64,000 bases of DNA from Xiphias gladius (Eukaryota > Chordata > Actinopteri > Istiophoriformes > Xiphiidae), in the NCBI RefSeq assembly GCF_016859285.1, contig NW_024401802.1, positions 1,318,501 to 1,382,500 on the forward strand, given 5' to 3'. The notes under the pieces are model-generated. The model was not told the origin of the DNA. It searched no databases and saw only the letters and a program-made list of their open reading frames with translations. The position numbers were made by a program, and so were the translations under genes. The stretch's first letter is position 1, and the number at the start of each line of letters is the position of its first letter. Positions 24,045 through 35,099 of this stretch are shown here, piece by piece.

Positions 24045-24379
24045 CAGCCTTGTTGAAATTATTGGTGTCCCTGCATTTTAAGTAAAGAATTTAGAATATC
24101 TTTAGAAATAAATGCCAATTAACCAATTTTGTATAATCAGAATATTTAGTAAAATGTCCAAAGTTGCGGCACAACAGCAACAACAACAATGCTTTTATAT
24201 AGAGAAATAAGAAATACAAACATAAATGACACAATTATTGTTTAATCTTGTTAAGCAACTTTGGACATTTTATTGAAATATTTTGATTATAAAAAATTGG
24301 TTCATTTGCATTTATTTCTGAATATATTCTAAATTCTGTACTTAAAATTCAGGGGTGCCAATAATTTCAACAATGACTG
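24045..24379. mobile_element. Tc1-type MITE, 335 bp, derived from the 29701 family
   Basis: The two halves form a long inverted repeat of about 130-150 bp (left: TTGTTGAAATTATTGGTGTC; right, reversed: ATTGTTGAAATTATTGGCAC). TA dinucleotides flank it (24043-24044 and 24380-24381). The same terminal sequence bounds the 1.17-kb element at 29701-30871. There is no coding capacity, so it is an internal-deletion derivative mobilisable only in trans. Confidence 0.88.
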
Positions 24380-25560
24380 TACAGTGTTGTATTGTTGTAT
24401 CTATTTTATGTTTGAATAGGCCTTGTAGTGTTGTAGACTGCTGTGTATATTTTATGTTTATGTTATTCCCGTGGAAGAAAGACATGGCAGGCTACTGAGA
24501 CAGTGCACCTGCCTGTTGCAGTCTGTTGTTGGTGGTGCTGAACCGTTCGTCAATTGATGCATGTAGAGCACTGCGTGCTGTCCTTGGTGCTGAAAGATGT
24601 GAACGTGACTGGCAAATTTTTTTCTTTTTTTGTTCTTCAAAACAAGCTTATCCGACAAAGTGGCTTTATTGTATATAGACATAGGTTTGCTTGGCTCAGT
24701 AACTAACAATTTGTGTTTTAGGACAGGATAGAATAGAACATATCAGCTATTTTACAATTTGAATTTTAAAATGACTTTATCAGAAGGGCTCCTCAAGAAT
24801 GCTCCACTCCCTCTCTGTTGAGAGTCTAGCTCTGCCTCTGAGTACTTCCAATTCATTTATCTACAGAATGCTTGCTTGTTATAATCTATCCATCTAGTCC
24901 ATCAGTACTGCATTCATTTTCTCTCACCACTGGTTTCTTTCCTGTCTACAGAGTCCATAGGTTGCCCCTGAAGGTCTTTAGGTTCACTCAGTCCCTACAG
25001 ATGGCGAAGCTACATAACCTCATGGTCCTCTTCAGGGAGTTGATGGTGACCTGCAGGTAGGTAAAACAATCACCTACCTTAGAACAAATACAACGTAAAT
25101 GTAGACTGTGTGTGTTGGTGTGTGGAGTGTGTGTGTGAAGCTAACCGTTGTTATCTGTGTTTCCCCCTGAGGCTGAGGTTTGTACAACCTGGTTAGTGTC
25201 ATCAGTCTATTAGGCTCTGGAGGGAGCAGAGGTAAAATATTCACAAACTGAACGTCTGACTGTCACCTTTAGTAGTCTTCTATTAAGTTCTCAAACATAT
25301 AACAGATAATTGGAAATATTTTATAACAGATGTTTTCCTCACTGTAACTGTGCATTCTGTTTAGACTTAAGCATTTTTTTATTGTAGTGAGAACTATTAC
25401 ATTCTGCTGCATTCTGCCTTTAGAAAAACACTTTTCATAAGTGTAAATATGGATGTAAAACATAATGTATAAGGTACACAAATATGAAATCTTTCACAAC
25501 TTTGATTTAGTCTGCATCAGTGTTTCCATTCACCTATTTTTATGAAGATTTTTAACCCCA
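24380..25560. other. Gene-free stretch with one weak exon-like segment
   Basis: Nothing in this part matches a known element. At 24951-25054 a 104-bp segment is bounded by a pyrimidine-rich TCTACAG acceptor and a CAG/GTAGGT donor. It is open in one plus-strand frame (FTQSLQMAKLHNLMVLFREL). It could be an exon of an unrecognised gene or a coincidence. Confidence 0.3.
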
Positions 25561-25577
25561 ACAAATAAACCCCCCCT

Positions 25578-25615
25578 AAAAAAAAAAAAAAAAAAAAACA
25601 AAACAAAACAAAACA
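25578..25615. repeat. Poly-A / (AAAAC)n low-complexity tract
   Basis: A run of about 21 A followed by AAAAC units. Confidence 0.9.
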
Positions 25616-25719
25616 AGTGGAGATCACTGAATTAAAAAATAAGTAAAATAAGAATATGAAAATAATAAATATTGCAAAAAAGTTTTTATGCTTGGAAATT
25701 TTAAATAGATAAAATTGCC

Positions 25720-26694
25720 ATTTTTGTCCACCAGTTAACTCTATAATCAATAATGACAAAGTTTTTGCAAATTTATTGTAAATCAAAAACTGAAATCTCT
25801 CATTTACAGTATTCAAGTAGTATTCAGTCAGGGTAATTCTGTTTGCTTTAATTATCCTTGAGCTGTGTCTAGAACTTGATTGGAGTCCACCTGGGGCAAA
25901 ATGAATTGATTGGACATTTGTATATAAGGTCCCACTATTTACACTGCATGTCAGGACAAAAATAAAACCATTTTGTCCAAGGAACTCTCTGTAGACCTCC
26001 ATGATGAAACTGTCTAAAGCTTTGAGTGTTCCCAGGAGCACAATAACCTCAACAACTGTGAAGTGGAAGAAGTTTGGAACCACCAGGACTCTTCCTAGAG
26101 TTGGCCATCTGGCCAAACTGAGTAATCGGACAAGAAGGACCTTTGTCAGGAAGGAGACTAAGAACCCAACGGTCACTCTAACAGAGCTTCTTAAGTCCTC
26201 TGTATTGATGGGAGAACCTGCCGTAAGGATGACCATCTCAAAAGCACTCCATCAATCAGGCCTTGATAGCAGAGTGGCTATTCCGAAGCCACTTCGAGTA
26301 AAAGGCATATGACAGCCCGTGTGGAGATTGCCAAAGAGCATTTAAAGAATGCTGAGTGCATGAGGAAAAACATTTTCTAGTCTGATGAGACAAAATTAAC
26401 CCTTTGGGCAGAACTCCAAACACTATGTCTGGGGAACACCAGGCACTGCTCATCACCTCGCTAATACCTTCCCTGGTTCCCATGGTGAAGCATGGTGGTG
26501 GCAGTATCATGCCACTCAGTGACAGGCACAGGGAGACTGATCAGAACTGAGGGAAGGACGAATGCAGCCAAATACAGACAGGTCCTTGAAGTTCTTTCAG
26601 CATGGCAATAAGCTATCCAGTGAAGCATACAGCCAAGACAATGGTGGAGGGGCTTCAGGACAAGTCTCTGACTCTTCTTGAGTGGCCCAGTATG
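25720..26694 (+). mobile_element. Tc1-like element, 3' truncated, with transposase relic
   Basis: The plus-strand frame 26001-26312 carries the N-terminal DNA-binding domain: LSKALSVPRSTITSTTVKWK is the second HTH, followed by GTTRTLPRVGH with the GRPR-like hook region. Later fragments include an equivalent of the SDETK block near 26378 and the tract around the second Asp at about 26,490. The body stops at about 26694 after GAGTGGCCCAG, just before the third catalytic residue. Its last part also forms the inner end of the right inverted arm. Confidence 0.85.
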
Positions 26695-27653
26695 GAAACA
26701 AAATATGGACAAAAGTAATTTTGGCTGTATATTCAAATGTTTAAATGTTTAAAAAGTATCCGAACAAATAGATTTAATTTTTAATTCAAAGGATGTTGGA
26801 GGAAGGAAAGACAAGATAGCACAATGCAAGTTTCAAATAAAGATGTGTAGTAATAATAATAATAAGACTAATAATGAAGCTAATAATTATAATAATAAGG
26901 CTAATAATATAATCAAACAAAATATATGAATGCAAATTCAACACTTGGAATCAACTCCAGACCTTTTATTTGCTTCATTTGTCGTGAAATAATGAGATAA
27001 CTGGCCACATGTGGACATGAAATTGATTGGCAGTGAATTGTCCAATTACTTTTGAGCATTTGAAAATGAGGGACTGTGTATGAAAATGGCTGTAATTCCT
27101 AAACGGTTAAATCAATATTTTTGCGAAACCCCTTGAATTAAAACTGAAAGTGTAAACTTCAATCACTTGTTGATTGCTTTGTTTCAAATCCATTGTGGTG
27201 GAGTACAGAGGCAAAATTACAAAAATTGTGTCACTGTCAAAATACTTATGCACCTAACTTTACCTCCAGAAAGGGAGAGGAAAAGAGAGTAGAGAGACAA
27301 GAAAGCAGAAAACTCCAGGAGAGAGAAGAAGCCCGTTTAGTAAAGAGCACTGATGGGATATGAATGCGTATGGATGGAAAAGGAGAGGAGGAGAGAGGAG
27401 CCGGGTGCATCATGAAGTCACAGATCCAGACTCTGCAGCTCTGGAGGCAGAAATACCTCTAGAATGTGACAGAAGGAGTGAGAAGAGAGATGAGAAAGCA
27501 CAAAACTACAGGAGAGAGAAGAAGCCAAGTTAGTAACAAGCACTGATGGGATATATATATGTGTACAGATGGAGAGAGAGAGGAAGGAGAGGAACTCGGT
27601 GCATCATGGGAAGTCCCCTGGCAGTCTAGGCCTATAGCAGCATTGTTTGGGTT
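26595..27653 (-). repeat. Right arm of large inverted duplication
   Basis: This is the reverse complement of 21557-22592. It contains the same chain: Tc1 body fragment, AT-rich segment with ATAATA units, Tc1 terminus (about 26930-27255), and L2 3' UTR with its internal duplication. The outer edge lies at about 27653, where the left arm continues into L2 coding sequence and this side does not. Confidence 0.85.
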
Positions 27654-28310
27654 ACATGATGACTGAGGCCCCCAGGGGAAATATACAGACAAACCACTCT
27701 GTATCCCCAGGGAGACAACAGCTTATAAGCCAAAATGTTTAATTGAAAATGCCCTCATAGCTTGAAAAGTACAAGTCCTAACGACAAATTTTTTTCACTA
27801 TGGGCGTCATAAGGCTTCAACAAAGACACTGATGTATTATATGTGTATGTACTGTTTAAGGTATAGGAGCTGTTGCAGGTTTAAAATTGCCATTACCTTG
27901 TGGCCTGGTAGCTCACCTGGCAGGGTGCATACCCTTAAGGCTGAGGTCTAACTGCAGGGGTCTGGGATCTAATCTAGCCTGGGCCCTTTACCACAAGTCA
28001 TCCCTTATCTCCCCTAACCTTCCTGTCTTGTCACTGCCATAATAAAGGCAACAGCACCTGAAAAAGTAACTTAAAAAAAACTGCAATACATGTTTGTATA
28101 TCAAAACGTAGAGAAATCTATCTTCTATCCCCCACTGTTGCTCTCATTGTGACATGGCTGACAGTCTTTGAAGAAATCGCCTCCGAGTGCAGAGAGTGCT
28201 GACCGAAAACTCCCATAGACTATCATGTTAAACTGAGCTTTAAAGTTCTTTTCAAAAACTTAAAAAAAAAAAACTGTATTGCAGTTTTTTTAAAGTTACC
28301 TTTTTAAAGC
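27654..28310. other. Non-coding DNA interrupted by a SINE
   Basis: No gene is visible. Segments on the two sides of the SINE (27,750-27,830 and 28,090-28,260) look like parts of another dispersed fish repeat, but I could not define it. A short inverted repeat around 28230-28325 (AAACTGAGCTTTAAAG-like) is present. Confidence 0.4.
27896..28080 (+). mobile_element. tRNA-derived SINE
   Basis: An A-box-like TGGTAGCTCACCTGG is followed about 35 bases later by a B-box-like GGGATCTAATCTAGCC. A non-tRNA body (GGGCCCTTTACCACAAGTCA) and an AATAAAGGC-type end with a short A-rich tail complete it. This is a familiar teleost SINE arrangement. It is transcribed by RNA polymerase III in principle; the degenerate B box makes present activity unlikely. 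Confidence 0.75.
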
Positions 28311-29500
28311 TCAGTTTTTAAAGCTCAAGTTTGTCCATTTTTGGCTATCTCTCTTAATTGTATCTTTTCCCTGTTTTTTATGCTGCATTTGTACCCATTT
28401 CCATTTGGAACCATTACTTCTTCGGGCAATACAACTGTTGGTGGTAAGAATGAATCTTCCTCCTCCAATATCTGATGGATGCCTTTGCAAGCTGGGAATT
28501 TTTCTAAGCGTTGTGGACCAACATCTTTTGCCATGAAGTACAGCAAATAAGCAAAATTGCATTTATTTCCACCCCAGAAACCTTCCTTACACTCATTTAG
28601 CGTAAAAGTCAATGGACTCACTTGTGGTGTTCTACCAGTATTGTAACAAGTTGTGCAAGTATCCTCACTCATTTCATCAGCTGAAAATTTCCTCCACTCA
28701 TAAACCAAATTCCCCTGCCCTCGCAGTGGGCATTGTTTACTCTGTGATACCAATGTGTTTAAGTGAACCTTGCCTTGAGACTATTCTGTTTGTCATTTAA
28801 CTCTGGTCACTGGTCACTGGTCACTGGTCCTTCAAACACATAAACTTTATACTTACTTGCCCTTTTCTTGAGTACTTTATATGCATGGGTAGTCCCTGAA
28901 TAGGTTCCTGTTCTGATATTATTACTATCATTATCATTATATTTATTTATTATTATAATTTTTCTTATAATTAGCAATAATATTATAATTATGAGTTTTC
29001 TTATTAGTCTTATTATTATTATTATTATTATACATCTTTATGTGGAACCTGTATTGTGCTATGTTAGCTTTCATCCCTCCTGCCGTATATAGCATATATA
29101 CATTTATATATATATATATACATATATATGTGTCAACTGTGGGGTCATTAGCTGGATATACCTCTGGATATACCTGTCCTAGGGCTAGTCTACCTTGTGA
29201 GGCTGCCAACACCGCTGTTGCTAGTGAACGATTAGCTAATTGTTTGTCAGTGCTAAGTACTTTTGATGTAGTTGTAGCTTGCAATGTCAGAACCTGGGCG
29301 TTGTCATAGTAGGCAGTTTCAGGCAGTGGGGAGGATGTTGGTATATACGCCTTTGCCTCAATTTCCCTTCCAGTTTCCACAATATAGGGAGTATTATAGT
29401 CATGCAAATGATAAGTGTACATATGCTGCCCCTCATGCGACAGCCCATCCTCCTGAAGGGATGCCAAGGCCCGGCTGTTGGTAATGAGGTCATGTTTTAG
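28311..29500 (-). pseudogene. ERV2 post-pol region, possibly envelope
   Basis: The frame 28325-28753 encodes 142 codons with several Cys residues (TCTTCYN) and no family motif that I can place with certainty. The frame 28943-29467 begins with about 120 ordinary-looking residues and ends in an AT-rich microsatellite translated as nonsense. The position downstream of integrase and the Cys-rich composition suggest a surface-envelope remnant. No furin site, fusion segment or transmembrane helix was found, so the assignment is tentative. Confidence 0.4.
28920..29130. repeat. ATT/TA microsatellite-like tract
   Basis: Consists of ATT-rich units (about 28,920-29,035) and TATA units (29,094-29,130). 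The part ending ATACATCTTTATGTGGAACC resembles AT-rich segments at 22,280-22,395 and, inverted, at 26,810-26,905, 23,850-23,950 and 31,820-31,910. Confidence 0.7.
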
Positions 29501-29700
29501 TGTCCCTCACGATCCTCACCATTGATGCAATGGTCAAGTGTCTGGTGAGCTGGTTACCATCTCTTGGGATGTTTTCAGTCTTTCATCCCATTGGTTGGTA
29601 GCCTGCTGCATGTGGCCTACAATGTCATTCACTTGTCTCTGGACTGGCTCCACTGCTGTGCTGCAGTGGTTGAGGTGATACCAGACTGTCTTTCCCTCTA

Positions 29701-30871
29701 TAGTCCTGGTTGAAATTATTGGCGCCCATGAATTTTAAGTAAAGAATTTAGAATATCTTCAGAAATAAATACCAATTAACTAATTTTGTATCATAAGAAT
29801 ATTCAATAAAATGTTCAAAATTACTGAACAACAACAACAACAAAAGACAAATTTCATATAGGGAATAGACATAAAATGTGAAAAAACACCACGCAAGACT
29901 TCTAAAGAGCTTCAGGCTGACCTGGAGCATTCTGTTGGGGTTGTTTCCGCCCTTGCCATATGCTGAGCACAAAACCAAACAGGGCTCCATGGGCGAAGAC
30001 TATGGAGGACACCACTATCGAAAGAAAGGGATAAAAAGGCAAGACTAATGTTTGCAAAAACTTTCGTAGACAAGCTACTTTCTGGGATAATGTTCTATGG
30101 ACAGCTAAAACCAAAGTAGAGCTCTTTGGGAATGCAGTGTATCAGTTTGCTTATATGCGACAAAATAAAACCCAAAAGGAAAAGAACACCATACCTACAG
30201 TAAAACATGGCAGAGTTTCTATCATGCTGTGCTTTGTTGACTCTGGTACTGGAGGCACTGAATTTATTAAATGAATGATGAAATCAAAAGATTATCAAGG
30301 CATTTTTCGAGCAAATTGTGCTACCCAGTGTCAGAAAAACTCGGTTTGAGGCACAGGTCTTGGATTTTTCAGCAGGACAAAAATCCAAAGCACACATCCA
30401 GCAGTGCAAAAAAGAATGGTTGAAAAGGAAAAGAACGACTGTTGTAAACTGGCCAGCAATGAGTCCAGACCTAAATTCCATTGAAAACCTTTGGAGAGAG
30501 CTGAAAACTGCCGTTAGACTCCTGCAAACCTAAAAGATCTTGGAGGCATAGCACTGGAAGAGTGGCAAGATGCAGCACACAGGTGCAAGAAGCTTCTAGA
30601 TGGGCACAAAGAAATGTTTAGAGGCTGTCATTGTTGCCAAAGGATCTGCAAACAAATATTGGTGAAAGGTGCCAATAATTGTGTCTGGGGTACAATTTGT
30701 GTAATATTTCACTATTATCCAATTTTTCTTTATTTTCTTTTGTTAAGTAGCCTTGGACATTTTATTAAAAATATTTTGATCATACAAAATAGGTTAATTT
30801 GTATGTATTTCTGAAGATATTCTAATTCTGTACTTTAAACTCAGGGCTGGCAAGAATTTCAACCAGGAATG
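29701..30871 (+). mobile_element. Tc1/mariner-like transposon, full length, inside ERV2 integrase
   Basis: TA lies on both sides (29699-29700 and 30872-30873). The termini are inverted repeats (left TAGTCCTGGTTGAAATT; right, reversed, CATTCCTGGTTGAAATT), extending well over 100 bp with the GAATTTAGAATATCTT-type block. The plus-strand transposase is broken. It shares its ends with the MITE at 24045-24379 and its body with the fragment at 22605-23095. Confidence 0.9.
29890..30660 (+). pseudogene. Tc1-like transposase, first Asp altered
   Basis: The reading order is an RRKKGIKRQD-like region (about 30020), a catalytic block reading WTAKTKVELFG (about 30096) where the family has WTDETK-type residues, and the last block [15 protein letters not shown] in the frame 30318-30533, with the catalytic Glu intact. 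At least two frame changes separate these parts. The replaced Asp and the frameshifts make it non-functional. Confidence 0.8.
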
Positions 30872-30873
30872 TA

Positions 30874-31737
30874 CCTTAAGGAAGGTTGGAGTTGTTAAGA
30901 TCATCTTGAATGTGCCTTCTCTCCTTGGCTCATCCTACTTTCTCTTGAAGACCTTGATGTACACCCACTCACTTGGCTGGATTTTCTGCAGCTCCTCTGG
31001 AATCCCACTGGTTCTTCCCTCTGTAGCACCCTTCACCTGTTGAAATGTAGTTTTATGTATAGCAGTTACATGCTACACATAGTTGGTCAATTCCTTTTCA
31101 AGTTGCTCAAGCTTCAGAACATTTTATGGCCCTCTAAGTTATGGTACTGGCATGGGTCAAACCATGAGCATTTTATGTAGTGTTAGAGGCGTGTTGTGGT
31201 TAGTCTGCATTCTCATGCCCATTAAAGCTAGTGGCAATGCTTCCACCCAGTTAACTTCCCCTCTGCACATATCTTGGCTATTTTTGCTTTTAGAATGTCA
31301 TTAGCTCTTTTTACAATCCCCTGTGACTGCAGGTGATAGACAAAACCTAGTCTATGCCTTATTCTCAAGGCTTTCATCATGTTGTTCACAAAGTATGGAC
31401 AATTATCCGGTTTCCCAGACCTAGGGAACACTTCTCTACACAGAAGTTTTACCACTGAGTTTACATCTGGACCGCTCATTGGCACTGCTTCTACCTGTCG
31501 GCTTTATCTATCTGCCACAACCAACATGTACCTTTTGCCCTGTAACGACTTTGTCATGTCTACATAGTGTTTTTGGTGAGCCAGGCATTTAATGATAGCC
31601 GAAGCCAAAGGGCAATCATGGCTTCCAAAAATGTTTCCAAATATTGCCATACAAATGACAAACACAACCAACATGTACTTCTTGCCCTGTATCGACTTTG
31701 TCATGTCTACATAGTTTTTTGGTGAGTCGGGTATTTA
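30874..31737 (-). pseudogene. ERV2 integrase, main part
   Basis: The frame 31228-31485 contains the end of the catalytic core (GFVYHLQSQGIVKRANDILK, where the family has PxSxGxVER or similar with the catalytic Glu; here Lys). The frame 31504-31704 contains the core start (QGKKYMLVV) twice because of a local duplication of about 130 bp. The C-terminal domain follows at about 30,890-31,010. The reading frame of its end continues across the Tc1 insertion at 29701-30871. Confidence 0.75.
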
Positions 31738-32247
31738 ATTCAATCCAATTCAATTCAATTCAATTCAATTTTATTTATGTAGCGCCAAATCATAACAGAG
31801 GTTATCTCAGGGTACTTAGACTTATAACATAAAGATGTGTAGCAAAATTGAGACTAATAATAAAACTAATAATTAAATAATAGGGTGAAGAATAATACTA
31901 ATAAAACTAAACATAATAATAGTTGATCATCATAATATTTGAAGCGGTGGGTGTTGAGCAGGATCATGGGGGCAGTAGGTGGTTTGCAGTCACAGATCCA
32001 GACTCTCTAGCACCAGGGACGGAAATACCTGCAGAAAGGGACAGGAAGAGCGATGTGAGACACGAGAAAGTACAAAACTACGGTAGAGAAAAGAAGTCAA
32101 GTTAGTAACGAGCATTGATGCAATATGAATGGGTGCAGGTTGAGAATAGGAGGAGAGAGGAGCTTGGTGCATCATGGGAAGTCACCTGGCAGTCTAAGCC
32201 TATAGCAGCATAACTAAAGGGTGGTTCAAGCCAAGCCTGAGCCAGCC

Positions 32248-33410
32248 CTAACTATAAGCTTTATCGAAAAAGGAAGGTTTTAAGCCTACTCTTAAACATG
32301 GAGAGGGTGTCTGCCTCCCGCATACATTCTGGGAGTGCAGTGTTCTAATGTGGTAAGAGGGTACTATGAGCTCTTTCAGATATGATGGTGCCTGACCATT
32401 AGGGGATTTGTAGGTGAGGAGGAGGATTTTAAATTCTGTTCTGAATTTTACAGGGAGCCAATGCAGAGAAGCTAACACAGGAGAAATGTGATCTCTTTTC
32501 CTAATTCCTGTCAGTACTTGCGCTGCAGCATTCTGGATCAGCTGGAGAGTATTTAAAGATTTGTTGGGACTGCCTGATAATAAGGAATTACAATAGTCCA
32601 GCCTAGAAGTAACAAAAGTATAGACTAGTTTTTCTGCAACTTTTTGAGAAAGGGTGTGCCTCATTTTTGCAATGTTACGTGGGTGAAAAAAGGCAGTCCT
32701 TGAAGTTTGTTTTATGTGGGAGTTAAAAGACATATCCTGATCAAAGATAACTCAGAGATTCCTAACAGTGGTGCTGGAGGCCAGGACAATGCCATCTAGA
32801 GTAACTATATCATTAGATAATGGTTTTCTGAGGTGTTGGGGGCCAAGTAAAATAACTTCAGAGTTTAACAGCAGAAAGTTGCAGGTCATCCAGGTTTTAA
32901 TGTCCTTAAAGCATGCTTGAAGTTTAGCTACATGTTTGGTTTCACCAGGCTTCATTGACAAATACAACTGGGTCTCACCAGCATAGCAATTGTAGTTTAT
33001 GGAGTTTTCCTAATAATATGGCCTAAAGGAAGCATATATAAGGTGAATAGAACCGGTCCAAGCACAAAACCTTGTGGAACTCCGTGACTAACTTTTGAGT
33101 ATATGGAGGATTTATCATTAATGTGCATGTGGACAAACTGAAATCGATCAGATGAATACGACTTAAACAAGCTTAGAGCAATTCCTTCAATGCAAGTTAA
33201 ATGTTCCAGTCGTTGTAATAAGATATGATGGTCAATGGTATCAAATGCAGCACTAAGATCTAACCAGAGAAGTACAAAGACAAGTCCATTGTCCGATGCA
33301 GTAAGAAAGTCATTTGTAACTTTCAACAGTGCTGTCTCTGTGCTATGATGCACTCTAAATCCTGACTGAAAATCCTCAAATAAACTATTATCATGTAAAA
33401 GGTCACACAA
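32248..33410 (-). pseudogene. L2 LINE ORF2, reverse transcriptase and C-terminal part
   Basis: The frame 32997-33410 reads FQSGFRVHHSTETALLKVTN, then LDLSAAFDTIDH (first catalytic Asp) and HGVPQGFVLGPVLFTLY. The YADD box follows as YAGE at about 32955-32985, so both catalytic Asp residues there are changed. The frames 32752-32967 and 32248-32733 carry the thumb and the conserved L2 tail (LDYCNSLLSG, SLHWLPV, ending FDKAYS). Confidence 0.85.
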
Positions 33411-34339
33411 CTGGTTGCTGACAGCTTTCTCAAGGATCTTAGAGAGAAAGGGAAGGTCAGATATGGGTCTATAGTTGGCTAAAACATATGGACCAAGAGT
33501 AGGCTTTTTAAGAAGAAGTTTAATTACAGCTGTTTTAAAGGACTACAGTACAAAGCCTGTTAATAAAAACATATTGATTATATATAGTAAAGAGGTGCTA
33601 ACTAAGGGTAAAACTTCCTTAAGTAGCCTAGTTCGGATGAGGTCTAAGAGACAAGTTGAGGGTTTAGATGAAGACATTGTTGTAGTTAGTTGGCTATGGT
33701 CGATGGGAGAGACACTGTTTAAGTATACATCAGGTTGCACAGCTGTTTCTAAGGTTCCTGTGTTTGAAGATAAATCGGTGCTGGTTGAGGGCAGGATGTG
33801 GTGAATTTTGTCTCTAATAGTTAGAATTTTATCATTAAAGAAGCTCATGAAATTGTCACCACTGACAGCTATAGAAATATATGGATCAATGGAGCTATGA
33901 CTCTGTCAGCCTGGCTACAGTGCTGAAAAGAAACCGAAGGTTTGTTTTTATTTTCCTCTATCAGTGATGAAAAATAGGCTGCTCTGGCATTACAGAAGGC
34001 CTTCCTATATGTTTTAGACTATCATGCCAGGCTAAGTGGGATTCTTCCAGTCTGGTAGAACATCATATCCTTTCAAGTTTTCACATAGTTTGCTTTAATA
34101 TGCAGGTTTGGGAGTTAAACCATGGAGCTAAACTCCTTTGTTTTATTATCTTCTTTTTTAGAGGGGCAATAGAGTCGAGTGTGATTCTCATCGAGCCTTC
34201 AGCACTATTTACACGACGGTTAATTTGGGAGGAACTAAAGTTAGCATAGGAGTCCTCTGTTTTATTGTAACATGGCAGTGAATTAAGTGCTGATGGAATC
34301 AGTTCCTTAAATTTAGCTACAGCACTATCAGCTAGACAT

Positions 34340-35050
34340 CTAGAAAATACTCCCTAATAGTGTGTAGTCCACTAACAGGAATTCAAAAATTATTAAATAT
34401 GGGTCCGATAAAAGAGGATTCTGTGGTAAGACTATTAAATGTTCAATTTCGATGCCATAAGACAGAACGAGGTCCAGGGTGTGGTTAACACGGTAAGTGG
34501 GTTTATTTACACCCTGAGCAAAGCCAATTGAGTATAATAATGAAATAAACACAGTTTTAAGGCTATCATTATCAACTTCCACATGAATATTGAGATCACC
34601 TACTATAATCACTTTATCTGTACTAAGGACTAAACTTGATAAAAACTGTGCGAATTCAGATACAAATTCAGAGTTATGGGCCAGGAGCACAGTACACTAT
34701 AACAAATAGAATAGATTTTAAAATTTTTCTATGATGGATGTGTAAAACTAAGAACCAGGCTTTCAAATGAGTTATAATTGAGTTTAGGTTTAGGCTTGAG
34801 TTAAAAATGGCTGCAACACCACCTCCTCAGCTGGTGCCTCGAGGAATGTGAGTGTTAATAAGACTGGGGGGAGTGGATTCATTTAAGCTACCATGTTCAT
34901 CATGACACAGTCAGGTTTCAGTGAGACTAAATATATCAATATAATGATCTGTTATTAGATCATTTACTAATACGGCTTTGGATTGGAGCAATCTAATGTT
35001 TATGAGTCCACATTTAATTCTCCTATTTTGTTGTACTTCTGCAGTGGTGG
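34340..35050 (-). pseudogene. L2 LINE ORF2, AP-endonuclease domain
   Basis: Minus-strand frames show the start of an apurinic-type endonuclease (CGLINIRLLQSKA, ITDHYIDIFSLTET with the metal-binding Glu). Further on, the frame 34340-34690 holds IIVGDLNIHVEVDN (the GDxN motif) and HTLDLVLSYG. These are the family's conserved catalytic blocks. The domain nicks target DNA before target-primed reverse transcription. Stops interrupt the frame. Confidence 0.8.
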
Positions 35051-35099
35051 TCGTAATATATATTAGGTTTCTATGTACAACTCCTCTTCTGCATATTTT

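Noticed and set aside
25517..26236. 239-codon minus-strand open frame, the longest in the window
   Set aside because: Antisense to a plus-strand Tc1 transposase relic, and its C-terminal third is translated poly-T and AT-rich sequence; no independent motif.
21557..27653. Inverted LTRs of one retroelement
   Set aside because: The arms contain parts of L2 and two Tc1 segments, and the loop has no retroviral genes.
27896..28080. Functional tRNA gene at the A/B-box-like segment
   Set aside because: The B box is degenerate, no cloverleaf can be drawn, and the SINE body and tail follow.
33475..33804. 109-codon plus-strand frame
   Set aside because: Lies antisense within ORF2 of the minus-strand L2 LINE.
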